A stretch of DNA of 64,000 nucleotides from Terrirhizobium terrae (GTDB lineage: Bacteria; Pseudomonadota; Alphaproteobacteria; Rhizobiales; Rhizobiaceae). Shown here one piece after another: positions 48,655-57,086 of this stretch. The stretch spans positions 372,001-436,000 of the forward strand of contig NZ_CP104990.1 in assembly GCF_030323265.1 (NCBI RefSeq). Reading direction: 5' to 3'. How positions within the stretch are numbered: the first letter of the stretch is position 1; each line of letters begins with the position of its first letter. The position numbers and the translations under genes are program-made. A model generated the notes under the pieces. The model saw only the letters and a program-made list of their open reading frames with translations, had not been told where the DNA came from and ran no database searches.

Positions 48655-49936
48655 TCAAACACTCTCCAACGCCTGTGCCAGATCGGCGATCAGGTCGTCG
48701 GGATGTTCGATGCCGACCGACAGTCTGATCGTCGTGTCCAGCACGCCGATACGTTGGCGGACTTCGACCGGCACGCCGGAATGGGTCATGGTTGCGGGGT
48801 GGGAGGCAAGCGATTCCGTGCCGCCCAGACTGACCGCGAGCTTGATGATCTGCAGCGCGTTCAGAAAGCGGAAGGCGGCAGGTTGCCCACCCTTTATGTC
48901 GAACGAGAACGTCGATCCGGCACCGCTGCACTGGGTGGAAAAACGCGGCCGACGGCGGAAGCCGGGTCGGCATAGGTGAGATAGTGGATCTTCTCGACCT
49001 TGGCATGGGCCTGCAGGAAATCCGCAATCGAGGCCGCATTGCTGTTGGCGCGTTCCATGCGGATCTGCAAGGTTTCCAGCGAGCGTCCCAGCATCCAGCA
49101 GGAATGCGGATCGAGCTGCGTTCCGATCGATCCCCTCAGCGAGCGTATCTGCGTAATGAGCGCTTTGTTACCGAGGGCCGCCCCGGCAATCAGGTCCGAA
49201 TGCCCCCCGACATATTTGGTCAGCGAATAGAGCGATATGTCCGCGCCATGCTCCAGCGGCCGTTGAAAGACCGGCCCGAGGAGGGTGTTGTCGCAGGCGA
49301 TGATCGGCCGGTGCCCCTGTCGATCGCCGATCATGTCCGCGATCCGCCTGATCAATGCGACATCGACAAGGCTGTTGGTCGGATTGGCCGGGGTTTCGAT
49401 GAGAATGACGGAGACGCGACCTTTCTCCATCGCCTCTTCCGCCGCCTCCAGCACTGAATTCTCGTCGACCCCGTCGGCAAATCCGACTGCAGAGACGCCG
49501 AGATTGGCGAAAGTCTTTGAAAGCAGCGTTTCCGTCCCCCGTAGAGCGGCTGGGAATGAAGGATCGCGTCGCCCGGGCGAACGAAGGCAAGCAGGGTCGT
49601 CGAGATCGCTGCCATGCCTGACGAGAAGACCGCGCCGCTCTCCGCCTTTTCGTAGACGGCGAGGCGGTCCTCGAAGATCTCGCTGTTCGGGTGATTGAAG
49701 CGCGAATAGACGAGGCCCGCGCCCCGTCCTTCCGGCGGCGTCTTGCGGCCCGATACGTAATCAAAGAAATCGCGGCCATCCTCGGCCGACTTGAACACGA
49801 AGGTCGATGTCAGAAACACCGGCGGCTTCACCGCCCCCTCGGAAAGTTCCGGGTCATAGCCGTAATTGAGCATTTGCGTTTCGGGATGCAGTGGGTGATT
49901 GCCGATGCTGGTCCTGGACGGATGGGGCGAGGTCAT
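48655..49936 (-). pseudogene. Cys/Met metabolism PLP enzyme (methionine gamma-lyase-like), two frameshifts
   Basis: A ~427-aa PLP-dependent trans-sulfuration enzyme. It has [48 protein letters not shown], then [12 protein letters not shown], and [16 protein letters not shown] with the PLP lysine. Break one lies in the plus-strand C5 run 49536-49540 (one G added gives [11 protein letters not shown]). Break two lies in the A5 run 48939-48943 (one T added gives [19 protein letters not shown]), and the frame then ends at 48655 after the conserved [13 protein letters not shown]. The family includes methionine gamma-lyase, cystathionine gamma-synthase and gamma-lyase; lyase activity is my best guess. 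It is divergent from the flavin monooxygenase gene. Confidence 0.84.
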
Positions 49937-50307
49937 GACGGTCTCCTGGCTCGGCGAGAAGGGCGGCGGTAGGGCAGGGCACTCCAATGAATGTGGCGCA
50001 GTTCGCACCGTTTGGAAGGACCGCGGGACGGCCCTTCAGAGGCTAGAAGCTAAGCAGCCGACCGGTCACTCGCGCCGCCCAACGCAAAGGCGTTTCTTTC
50101 GTGCTGAAAAAACGGCAAGGGCATTTCTTCACATGCCGAGAGAGAATGACTATCTCGAAATCAGCCGGCACGCAGATATGCCATTCGCAAATCGGTTGCC
50201 TGCTCCCTCCGGAGGTTTTCAGCCTCGCATCCAAGGGGTGACGACCTCCCGCCACCTTTATTTCTAAACGCCTACCATTGCCTATCGACATCCATGAGGC
50301 GCAGCAA

Positions 50308-51627
50308 ATGGCCAAATCCATGCATCTCACCGCGTTCATGCGTCCTGTCAGCCTGCATACGGGCGCGTGGCGCTATCCCGGTTCCTATCCCGACGCCAAC
50401 TTCAATTTCGGCCATATCAAGTCGTTCATACAGAAGCTCGAAGCGGCGAAATTCGACGCATTCTTCATGGCCGATCATCTGGCGGTTCTCAACATGCCGG
50501 TGGAGGCGCTGAAACGCAGCCATACGGTTACTTCGTTCGAACCTTTCACGCTTCTTTCGGCACTTGCCGCAGTCACGGAAAAGATCGGTCTTGCGGCCAC
50601 CGCATCGACCACATTCGACGAGCCCTATCATGTCGCCCGGCGCTTCGCATCGCTGGACCATATCAGCAACGGCCGTGCCGCATGGAATATCGTCACCACC
50701 TCCAACCCGGACTCGGCGCGCAATTTCGGCCTGGATGACCACGTCGAGCACGGGGAACGATACAAGCGGGCAAGGGAATTCTATGAGGTCGTCACAGGCC
50801 TCTGGGACAGCTTCGCCGACGATGCATTCATCCGAGATCAGGAAAGCGGAATCTTTTTCGATCCGGCGAAGATGCATGTGCTGGACCACAAGGGTGACGA
50901 GCTCGACGTACGCGGCCCGCTCAATATCGCCCGCCCGTTTCAAGGCTGGCCGGTCATCGTGCAGGCAGGGCAATCGGAACCCGGCCGCCAGCTTGCTGCA
51001 GAAACAGCCGAACTCGTCTTCTGTTCGCCGCGTGATCTCGATGCCGCCAAGGCGCTTTATGCCGACATCAAGGGGCGAATGCCGGCATTCGGCCGTGCGC
51101 CTGAGCACATGAAGATTCTGCCTGCCGCCCTTGTCGTCATCGGCGACACGGTCGAGGAGGCCAGAGCGAAACGCTCGAGGCTCGACAGCTTCGTCCATTA
51201 TGACAGCGCGATCGCGTCGCTCTCCATCGCGCTCGGACACGATGTATCGACCCTCGATCCCGATGCCCCGCTTCCGGACATTCCGGATACCAACGCCAGC
51301 AAGACGGGGCGAGCGCAGGCATTGCGGCTGGCTGCCGAGGAGAACCTGACGGTCCGCCAGCTTGCGCAGCGCTACGGAGGTTACGCCGGTCTTGCTTTCG
51401 TCGGCACGCCGGCAACTATCGCGGACGAGATGGAGGCCTGGCTCTCGCAAGGGGCGTCGGATGGCTTCACCGTCGTCTTCCCCTACCTTCCCCAGGGGTT
51501 GGACGACGTTGCGCAACGGCTCATTCCGGAGCTGCAGCGGCGCGGGCTCTTTCGACGTGATTACGAGGGAACGACGCTTCGCGACCACCTCGGCTTGCCG
51601 CGTCCGTCGAACCGGTTTTTCACGTAA
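50308..51627 (+). CDS. LLM-class flavin monooxygenase, NtaA/SnaA/DszA family
   Basis: A 439-aa TIM-barrel FMN-dependent monooxygenase. It shows AWRYPGSYPDANFNFGHIKS, FDAFFMADHLAVL, TSFEPFTLLSALAAVTEKIG, AATASTTFDEPYHVARRFAS, LDHISNGRAAWNIVTTSNPD, and then WPVIVQAGQSEPGRQLAAE. This is the pattern of NtaA, SnaA, DszA and DmoA, which use FMNH2 and oxygen to oxidise C-N or C-S compounds. The ATG at 50308 has GAGG about 10 bases upstream; the frame is open from TTG 50278. It is divergent from a C-S lyase-like gene, so an organosulfur substrate is plausible. No flavin reductase is nearby. Confidence 0.86.
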   Translation: MAKSMHLTAFMRPVSLHTGAWRYPGSYPDANFNFGHIKSFIQKLEAAKFDAFFMADHLAVLNMPVEALKRSHTVTSFEPFTLLSALAAVTEKIGLAATASTTFDEPYHVARRFASLDHISNGRAAWNIVTTSNPDSARNFGLDDHVEHGERYKRAREFYEVVTGLWDSFADDAFIRDQESGIFFDPAKMHVLDHKGDELDVRGPLNIARPFQGWPVIVQAGQSEPGRQLAAETAELVFCSPRDLDAAKALYADIKGRMPAFGRAPEHMKILPAALVVIGDTVEEARAKRSRLDSFVHYDSAIASLSIALGHDVSTLDPDAPLPDIPDTNASKTGRAQALRLAAEENLTVRQLAQRYGGYAGLAFVGTPATIADEMEAWLSQGASDGFTVVFPYLPQGLDDVAQRLIPELQRRGLFRRDYEGTTLRDHLGLPRPSNRFFT

Positions 51628-51653
51628 AGGCTTGAGAAGCCTTCAACATAACT

Positions 51654-51686
51654 GAGATGCCCGGACGAATATCGTCCGGGCATCTC
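51654..51686. terminator. Bidirectional hairpin between convergent genes
   Basis: A perfect 15-bp stem (GAGATGCCCGGACGA, 51654-51668, and its complement at 51672-51686) with an ATA loop. It lies 27 bp after the monooxygenase stop and 18 bp after the cytochrome c stop on the other strand. T-tracts are weak on both sides, but the position and strength make a shared terminator likely. Confidence 0.75.
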
Positions 51687-51704
51687 AAAGTCTGTTCTGC
51701 GACC

Positions 51705-53039
51705 TCAGCGCATCTGCAGCACGATCGGGTTGCTGCTGGCCGGATCGGTATGCTCGCGCATCGCGCTGACGTCTTCCGGCTTAACCGGCCCGCCATGATT
51801 GCCCCAGGCGGAGCGTACATAGGTGAGCACGTCGGCGATCTCCTTGTCCGACAGCTGCTGGCGGAAAGGCGGCATGCGATAGGCATCCGGGACACCATCC
51901 GTGACCACGCGGCCTGATCCGTTCAGGGTCACGTTGATCTGCGAATCCGTATGCTCGATGAGCGAGGAAGCGGCACCGGCCAGCGGAGAAATCCACTGGT
52001 TCTGGCCGCGGCCATCCGGTCCGTGGCAGAAGCCGCACCGCGTGGCATAGGTCTGGGCGCCGGGTGCGCTGCGTGCCGCACCGGCAGGGGCCGCGGCATA
52101 GGTCCATGGCGTGCCGTCCCGGGAAGCATCGCCTGGCAGCGATTTCAGATAGTGACCGATCGCGCGGAGGTCCTCATCTGTCATGAATTGCAGCGAGTTG
52201 TTATAGGCCTCCGTCATCGAACCGAAAACAACGGCATGCTGGTTGCGGCCGTTCTTTAGGAAGGCGAAGATGTCGTCCTCGCTCCATCGGCCAAGGCCGG
52301 TATTGTGGTCCTGCCGCAGGCTCGGTGCGTACCAGCCGTCGAGAAGCGCGCCCGACAGGAAGCGGGAACTTGTTTCGTCCAGTCCCTTTTCGGCCATCGT
52401 GATGCTGCGTGGCGTGTGGCAGGCGCCACAGTGACCGGCCGCCTGAACCAGATAGGCGCCACGGTTCCACTGCTCGTCCTGTCCCGGCTTCTGCTGATAG
52501 GTGCCCGAGGGCACGAAGACGGCATTCCAGAATGCCAGCGGCCAGCGCATGTTCAGCGGCCATTCGATACCGCTTTGCCTGTTGGCCTCGTTGACCGACT
52601 GCACGCCATTCGTGAAGAAGGCGTAGAGCGCCTCGATATCATCATCGGATATCTTGACGTAGGACGGGTAGGGCATGGCCGGGTAGAGGCGCCTGCCATC
52701 CGGTGTCACGCCATGGCGGACCGCACGGTCGAAATCGGCAAGCGAGTAGTTGCCGATTCCGGTCTCTTTATCAGGGGTGATGTTGGTGGCAAAGATCGAG
52801 CCGAGCGGCGTGCCCATCTCGAGCCCGCCGGCAAAGGGCTTGCCGTCGGGCAGGCTATGACAGGCGACACAATCGGCCTGGCGGGCAACCATTTCACCCC
52901 GGACGATCAGGTCGGGCGCAGCGCTTGTAGCCGTGCTGTTGTCGTCGAAAGGTGACGAGGGAGCGTGGCGGACGAACCACGTCAGTCCGCCCGCAACGAC
53001 GACAATGATGACGAGAAGCGAAAGAAGGAGCTTTTTCAA
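51705..53039 (-). CDS. Triheme cytochrome c, electron acceptor of an aldehyde oxidoreductase
   Basis: A 444-aa membrane-anchored periplasmic protein. An N-terminal helix (LLLSLLVIIVVVAGGLTWFV) is followed by three CxxCH heme sites at residues 57-61 (CVACH), 204-208 (CGACH) and 335-339 (CGFCH), with matching methionine ligand regions (YPAMPYPSY, MPPFRQQLSD). This is the layout of the cytochrome subunit of membrane alcohol, gluconate and aldehyde dehydrogenases. It follows the molybdenum subunit gene in the same direction, separated by 114 bp that contain a hairpin, so it should carry electrons from that enzyme to the respiratory chain. Confidence 0.9.
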   Translation of the reverse strand: MKKLLLSLLVIIVVVAGGLTWFVRHAPSSPFDDNSTATSAAPDLIVRGEMVARQADCVACHSLPDGKPFAGGLEMGTPLGSIFATNITPDKETGIGNYSLADFDRAVRHGVTPDGRRLYPAMPYPSYVKISDDDIEALYAFFTNGVQSVNEANRQSGIEWPLNMRWPLAFWNAVFVPSGTYQQKPGQDEQWNRGAYLVQAAGHCGACHTPRSITMAEKGLDETSSRFLSGALLDGWYAPSLRQDHNTGLGRWSEDDIFAFLKNGRNQHAVVFGSMTEAYNNSLQFMTDEDLRAIGHYLKSLPGDASRDGTPWTYAAAPAGAARSAPGAQTYATRCGFCHGPDGRGQNQWISPLAGAASSLIEHTDSQINVTLNGSGRVVTDGVPDAYRMPPFRQQLSDKEIADVLTYVRSAWGNHGGPVKPEDVSAMREHTDPASSNPIVLQMR

Positions 53040-53091
53040 GGACAGTCCATCCTCTGTAGATGGTGGGATTACGGGTGCGTGCCTTGCTGGA

Positions 53092-53126
53092 AGCCTGGCC
53101 GGAAACGCATTGTTTCCGGCCAGGCT
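53092..53126 (-). terminator. Hairpin between aldehyde oxidoreductase and cytochrome c genes
   Basis: A perfect 15-bp stem (AGCCTGGCCGGAAAC, 53092-53106, and its complement at 53112-53126) with a GCATT loop. The flanks can extend it (CTTGC with GCAAG). It lies 27 bp past the stop of the large subunit and before the cytochrome c gene. No T-tract follows, so partial termination or transcript stabilisation that sets the ratio of the subunits is more likely than full termination. Confidence 0.6.
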
Positions 53127-53153
53127 GGCAAGACAGTTCGGTCAGGGACCGTC

Positions 53154-55419
53154 CTAGCTTTCGAACGTATAGTGGGAGAGGGGCATGCTGCGGACGCGCT
53201 GACCCGTTAGGGTCGAGACCGCGTTGGCAACAGCCGGCGGCACCGCCGGAAGACCGGGCTCGCCGATCCCGCCCATTTTCTCGCCGCTTTCGACGATCCG
53301 CGTGTGGACACGCGGCATTCGGCTTGGCGGGAGGATGGGGTAGAGATCGTAATTGCGGGCGACAGGCTGTCCTTTTTCATAGACCGCCTCTTCCAGCAAA
53401 ACCTGGGAGACGGCCAGCGCGGCTGCGGAATGGATCTGTGCGTCGATGATTGCCGGGTTGACGATGCTGCCGGGATCAATCGCCTGCCACACATCGTGGA
53501 CGACCACTTCGCCGGCCTGGATCGAAACTTCCGCGATCGCTGCGGTATGGCTGCCGAACGGCGATGCCATGGCCACGCCGCGGGCTCGCCTCGTGCCGTC
53601 TTCCGCCGTGAACGGCCCTCTTTTCCAGCCGCCGGAGAGTTCTCCGGCCGACTTCAGGAGAGTGGTCAAGCGGGCATTGTCCTTCAGAAGCTGCAGGCGC
53701 AGCTCATAAGGGTCCTTGCCGCCCTTGTCCGCCAGTTCGTCGAGGAAGGACTCGTAGAGGAAGTCGTTCATCGAATTGCCGACCGAACGCCAGTAGGCAA
53801 GCATGGTCGGGTTTTCGACATAGATCTGGGCAATCCGCTTGTTCGGGATCGCATAGGCTTTGCCCGTCAGCCCTTCGACCGCCGTCTCGTCGATCTTGTC
53901 CGGGTTGTGGCCGGAAATGCTTTCGGCGGGACCTTCGCAGATGCTGATCGCCTCGATCGCCACCGGCATGCCGTTGCCATCAAGCGCACCTCTGAAACGC
54001 ACGGCCGCCATCGGCCGCATCGGGTCGCGCAGAAACTCTTCCTCGCGGCTCCAGATCAGCTTGATGGGGCGGCCCGTCTCCTTGGCAAGCTGAATTGCCT
54101 GGGGGAAGGGATTGGCGGCGGCATAAAGGAAATGGCGACCGAAAAAGCCACCGAGCAGCGGGCTGCGAATGTTGACCTTCGAGGTATCCATGCCGAATGT
54201 CTTGGCGATATCGGCCTGGAACATCTCGGGCGCCTGATTGGGCATCCAGAGATCGAGGCTTCCATCGTCGTTGAACCGTGCAAGCGTGGATGGCGGCTCA
54301 AGCTGAGCGTGGTGGAGATATTGGCTGTGATAGGTGGCAGACACCGTATTCTCCGCCGATGCAAGCACGCCGGCTGCATCGCCCTCGACTTCGGCATCCT
54401 TGCCCGTGCCGGGCTCGGTCGCGAGACGTTGGGCAAAGGCTTCGGTTGAAAAGTCCGCAGGCATGATCCTTGATCCTGCCACGATGGGCTTGCCGTCAGC
54501 TTCCTGCCAGTCGACCTGCAGCGCCTCGGCGGCACGCTTGGCGTTCCACCAACGCTCGGCGACGATCGCTACCGCGCCGGGCAGGCGATGCAGCGAATGA
54601 ACGCCCTTCATTGCCCGTATCGCGTCTTCGTTGCGGATCAGTCCCACCGTCATGCCGAGACGCGGCGCATGCTGGACGGCGGCATGCAACATGCCATCCA
54701 CCTTGGCGTCGATTGCATATTGCGCGCGCCCGGTCGACTTATCGAGGACGTCGAGCCGTTGCACGGGCTTGCCGATCCAGCGGAACTTGCTCGGATCACG
54801 AAGCTTGACGCTGCCTGCAGCCGGGATGGGCAGGTCGAGCGCTTCGGCTGCGACTTCGCCATAGGAAAGCGAGCGCCCGGAAGCCGCATGAATGACTTTG
54901 CCCGGCTCGGTGGTCAGTTCTTCGATGGGAAGGCCAAACCGTGTCGCCGACGCCTGGAGCAACATCTGGCGAGCCGAGGCCCCGAGGTGGCGCATCGTGT
55001 CGTAGCTGGTGCGGACCGACATGCTGCCGCCGGTGATACGCATCTTGCCGAAGACGACGAGATAGTCCGGTCCGGTCGGGGCATGATCGACGGTGAAGGA
55101 AGCTGGATCCATGTCCATTTCCTCGCCGACGATTTGCGCCATCGCCGTCATGACGCCCTGACCACCCTCGATGAATGGGCTCATCAGCCGGGCCGTATTG
55201 TCCGGACGGATTTCAAGGAACGCCGGCACGCGGGTGCCGGGTACAATCGCTGCCTCTGCCTGCTGCGCGCGCGGGGCGCACCGGCATTCCAAAGCCGATG
55301 ACCAGCGCGCCTGCAGCCGTTCCGGCCGATGCGAGCAGAAAGCCTCGACGGGAGAGGTTGACCGGTTCGCCGTCCGGAAACACGTTCAAAGACGTGTCCT
55401 TGCGGAAGATCTCGTTCAT
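53154..55419 (-). pseudogene. Molybdenum aldehyde oxidoreductase large subunit (IorB-like), Tat-exported, one frameshift
   Basis: A ~754-aa protein of the xanthine dehydrogenase/isoquinoline 1-oxidoreductase beta family. The N-terminus has a twin-arginine signal (LSRRGFLLASAGTAAGALVI). The frame changes in GCGCGCGCAG near 55265-55285 (one base too many, or two too few), joining GMPVRPAR to QQAEAAIVPGTRVPAFLEIR. Downstream are GGQGVMTAMAQIVGEEMDMD, GGFFGRHFLYAAANPFPQAI and GIGEPGLPAVPPAVANAV, the last carrying the catalytic glutamate. It oxidises aldehydes or N-heterocycles in the periplasm with molybdopterin. The small subunit gene overlaps its start by ATGA and a triheme cytochrome c follows. 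Confidence 0.87.
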
Positions 55420-55877
55420 AGCGAGGCCTCCTCGATACCTGCAACTTCATTGACCGCGGTCTTGATGAAGTTGTAGGTGCCGCATCGACAGAGATTAACC
55501 ATCGCAGCGGCAATATCGTCCGCGGTCGGGTTTGGTGTCTGCTTGAGGAGGGCGGTTGCGGCCATCACCTGGCCGGACTGACAGTATCCGCATTGCGGAA
55601 CCTGATGCTTCACCCAGGCTGCAACGACCTTTTCACCGACCGGATCGGCCTCGATCGCTTCGATCGTGGTGACGGAACGGTCGGCGAGGCTCTGGATGGG
55701 CGTCACGCAGGAACGGACGATTTCGCCATCGATGAGCACGGAACAGGCGCCACATTGCGCCAACCCGCATCCATATTTGGTGCCCGTCATGCCGAGATCG
55801 TCTCGGATTACCCACAGAAGTGGCGTATCCGGATCGGCATCGACCTCGTGTATCGTGTTGTTGATACGAAGTTGCAT
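55416..55877 (-). CDS. [2Fe-2S] subunit of aldehyde oxidoreductase (IorA-like)
   Basis: A 153-aa two-cluster ferredoxin subunit. The plant-type cluster is bound by KYGCGLAQCGACSVLIDG plus the later Cys in RSCVTPIQ. The C-terminal helical domain binds the second cluster through QCGYCQSGQVM and NLCRCGTY. It passes electrons from molybdopterin in the large subunit to the cytochrome. I chose the ATG at 55877 because GAGGAGAG lies about 7 bases upstream in the coding strand; the longer frame has no family similarity. It is the first gene of the three-gene set and has no export signal of its own, as expected for co-export with the Tat partner. Confidence 0.92.
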   Translation of the reverse strand: MQLRINNTIHEVDADPDTPLLWVIRDDLGMTGTKYGCGLAQCGACSVLIDGEIVRSCVTPIQSLADRSVTTIEAIEADPVGEKVVAAWVKHQVPQCGYCQSGQVMAATALLKQTPNPTADDIAAAMVNLCRCGTYNFIKTAVNEVAGIEEASL

Positions 55878-56348
55878 AGGAAGCTCTCCTCGAAAATTGC
55901 CGGCTGGACGAGTTCGTTCGCACCGAACCAACTCGGGCCCCATTCAAACGCATATGGCGCACCAAACTTAATCATCCTGTCTTTTGGACGATTTGTTTAG
56001 TCGGTCGTGCCCGATAGAAGTTATGAACCAGCTTCATCAATCGCCGGGTTTGCTCGCACGAGCACAACCTTGGATAACCAGATATGATTTTCACGCTCGA
56101 TCCGTCACGGTCGTCGCCAAGTCATTCCGCGGGCAGGGGACGCTTGATCACTGCTGCGACTGCGAAGAATATGCATGCCCGACGCCCAATCTAACGCCGC
56201 CAGAGTCATGCCCCATCCATCGTGCTCCTACTGGCCTCCAATGGTCAAGCTGCCACGAAAATTTGATGTGCTGCCTTGATAAACGGTGGCCCTAACGGAC
56301 GCTGGAACTCTATTCCGGCCGGAAGCGCCATTCCAAATGCGGCGAGGA
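55878..56348. other. Intergenic region between aldehyde oxidoreductase operon and MarR gene
   Basis: No gene is supported; short frames here are cysteine- and proline-rich noise without ribosome-binding sites. It must carry the promoter of the leftward oxidoreductase operon and the transcript end of the leftward MarR gene. I identified no hairpin or operator with confidence. Confidence 0.4.
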
Positions 56349-56840
56349 TCAATCGCCCGAACGCTTCACGTGAGCCGCGGTCATGATCTCGTGAACTCGA
56401 ACGAGAGCTTTCAGATCATCAGCGGGAGCGTCGCTCAGAATGTCCTCGCGCAGGTTATCCAGCACGCTCTCCGCTCTTGCCGCCATCGCCTGACCTTCCG
56501 ATGTCAGCCAGATGAGATTGGCCCGACGATCGCTTCCATCGACCCGCCGTTCAATCAGGTTTGCTGCGCTCAACTCGTCCAGAAGCCGCACGAGGGCGTT
56601 GCTCGAAGACCCGATCGCATCGGCAAGCTGCACCTGCCGCAAGCCGCCTCCGAGCCTTCCCACCCATATCAGCACATCCGCGCGCGCAGCCGAAATTCCT
56701 TCCGCCACCAGCGCCCGTTCCGCCAGTCTTCGCCAGAGGATCGCCCCCTGGAGCAGGGCTGAGGTGGCGCCACGTTTGACCGCTTTCTGATCGTCCATCT
56801 TGCCGTTCCTGGTCGCATTGCGGCGATCCGTCGCATTCAT
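56349..56840 (-). CDS. MarR-family transcription regulator
   Basis: A 163-aa winged-helix repressor. The core has ARADVLIWVGRLGGGLRQVQ, LADAIGSSSNALVRLLDELS (recognition helix), and the wing LIERRVDGSDRRANLIWLT. MarR proteins usually repress a neighbouring efflux or catabolic operon until a small aromatic acid binds. The gene is divergent from an AaeB/AaeX/AaeA-like efflux operon, with a 20-bp palindrome between them (56885-56904). The start may be 56840 or the downstream ATG at 56798, which has the better AGGA. It could also control the aldehyde oxidoreductase operon to the left. Confidence 0.9.
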   Translation of the reverse strand: MNATDRRNATRNGKMDDQKAVKRGATSALLQGAILWRRLAERALVAEGISAARADVLIWVGRLGGGLRQVQLADAIGSSSNALVRLLDELSAANLIERRVDGSDRRANLIWLTSEGQAMAARAESVLDNLREDILSDAPADDLKALVRVHEIMTAAHVKRSGD

Positions 56841-56884
56841 ACCGTTATCTCTATCATCGGTTTACGCAAATTAGTGACTTGATG

Positions 56885-56904
56885 ATAGTACACATGTGAA
56901 CTAT
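56885..56904. promoter_or_regulatory. Palindrome between marR and efflux operon, probable MarR operator
   Basis: ATAGTACACATGTGAACTAT is a palindrome broken only at one symmetric pair. Length, AT-rich ends and position between a MarR gene and the divergent efflux operon fit a MarR-type operator. A second inverted repeat overlaps its left end: CTATCATC at 56851-56858 and GATGATAG at 56881-56888. The sequence is certain; binding is inferred. Confidence 0.6.
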
Positions 56905-57086
56905 TTAACTGACAAAACGCAGGCATCCGCGACCATGCGGAGGCCATGTGACCTCTGTCGCCTCTGCCGTTCACGCCCAGACCGATGCGAACCCGTCGCG
57001 GATATCATCCCTGCGACCCGATTTGCGTTTGGCCCGCGGCCAATGCCCGGCAAGGTCTTTGGCAAAAACAGTAACGAGCAAGTAAG

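Noticed and set aside
49937..50307. SAM-type riboswitch before the methionine gamma-lyase-like gene
   Set aside because: Looked for because SAM-II motifs occur in rhizobia before methionine genes; the conserved core was not found on either strand.
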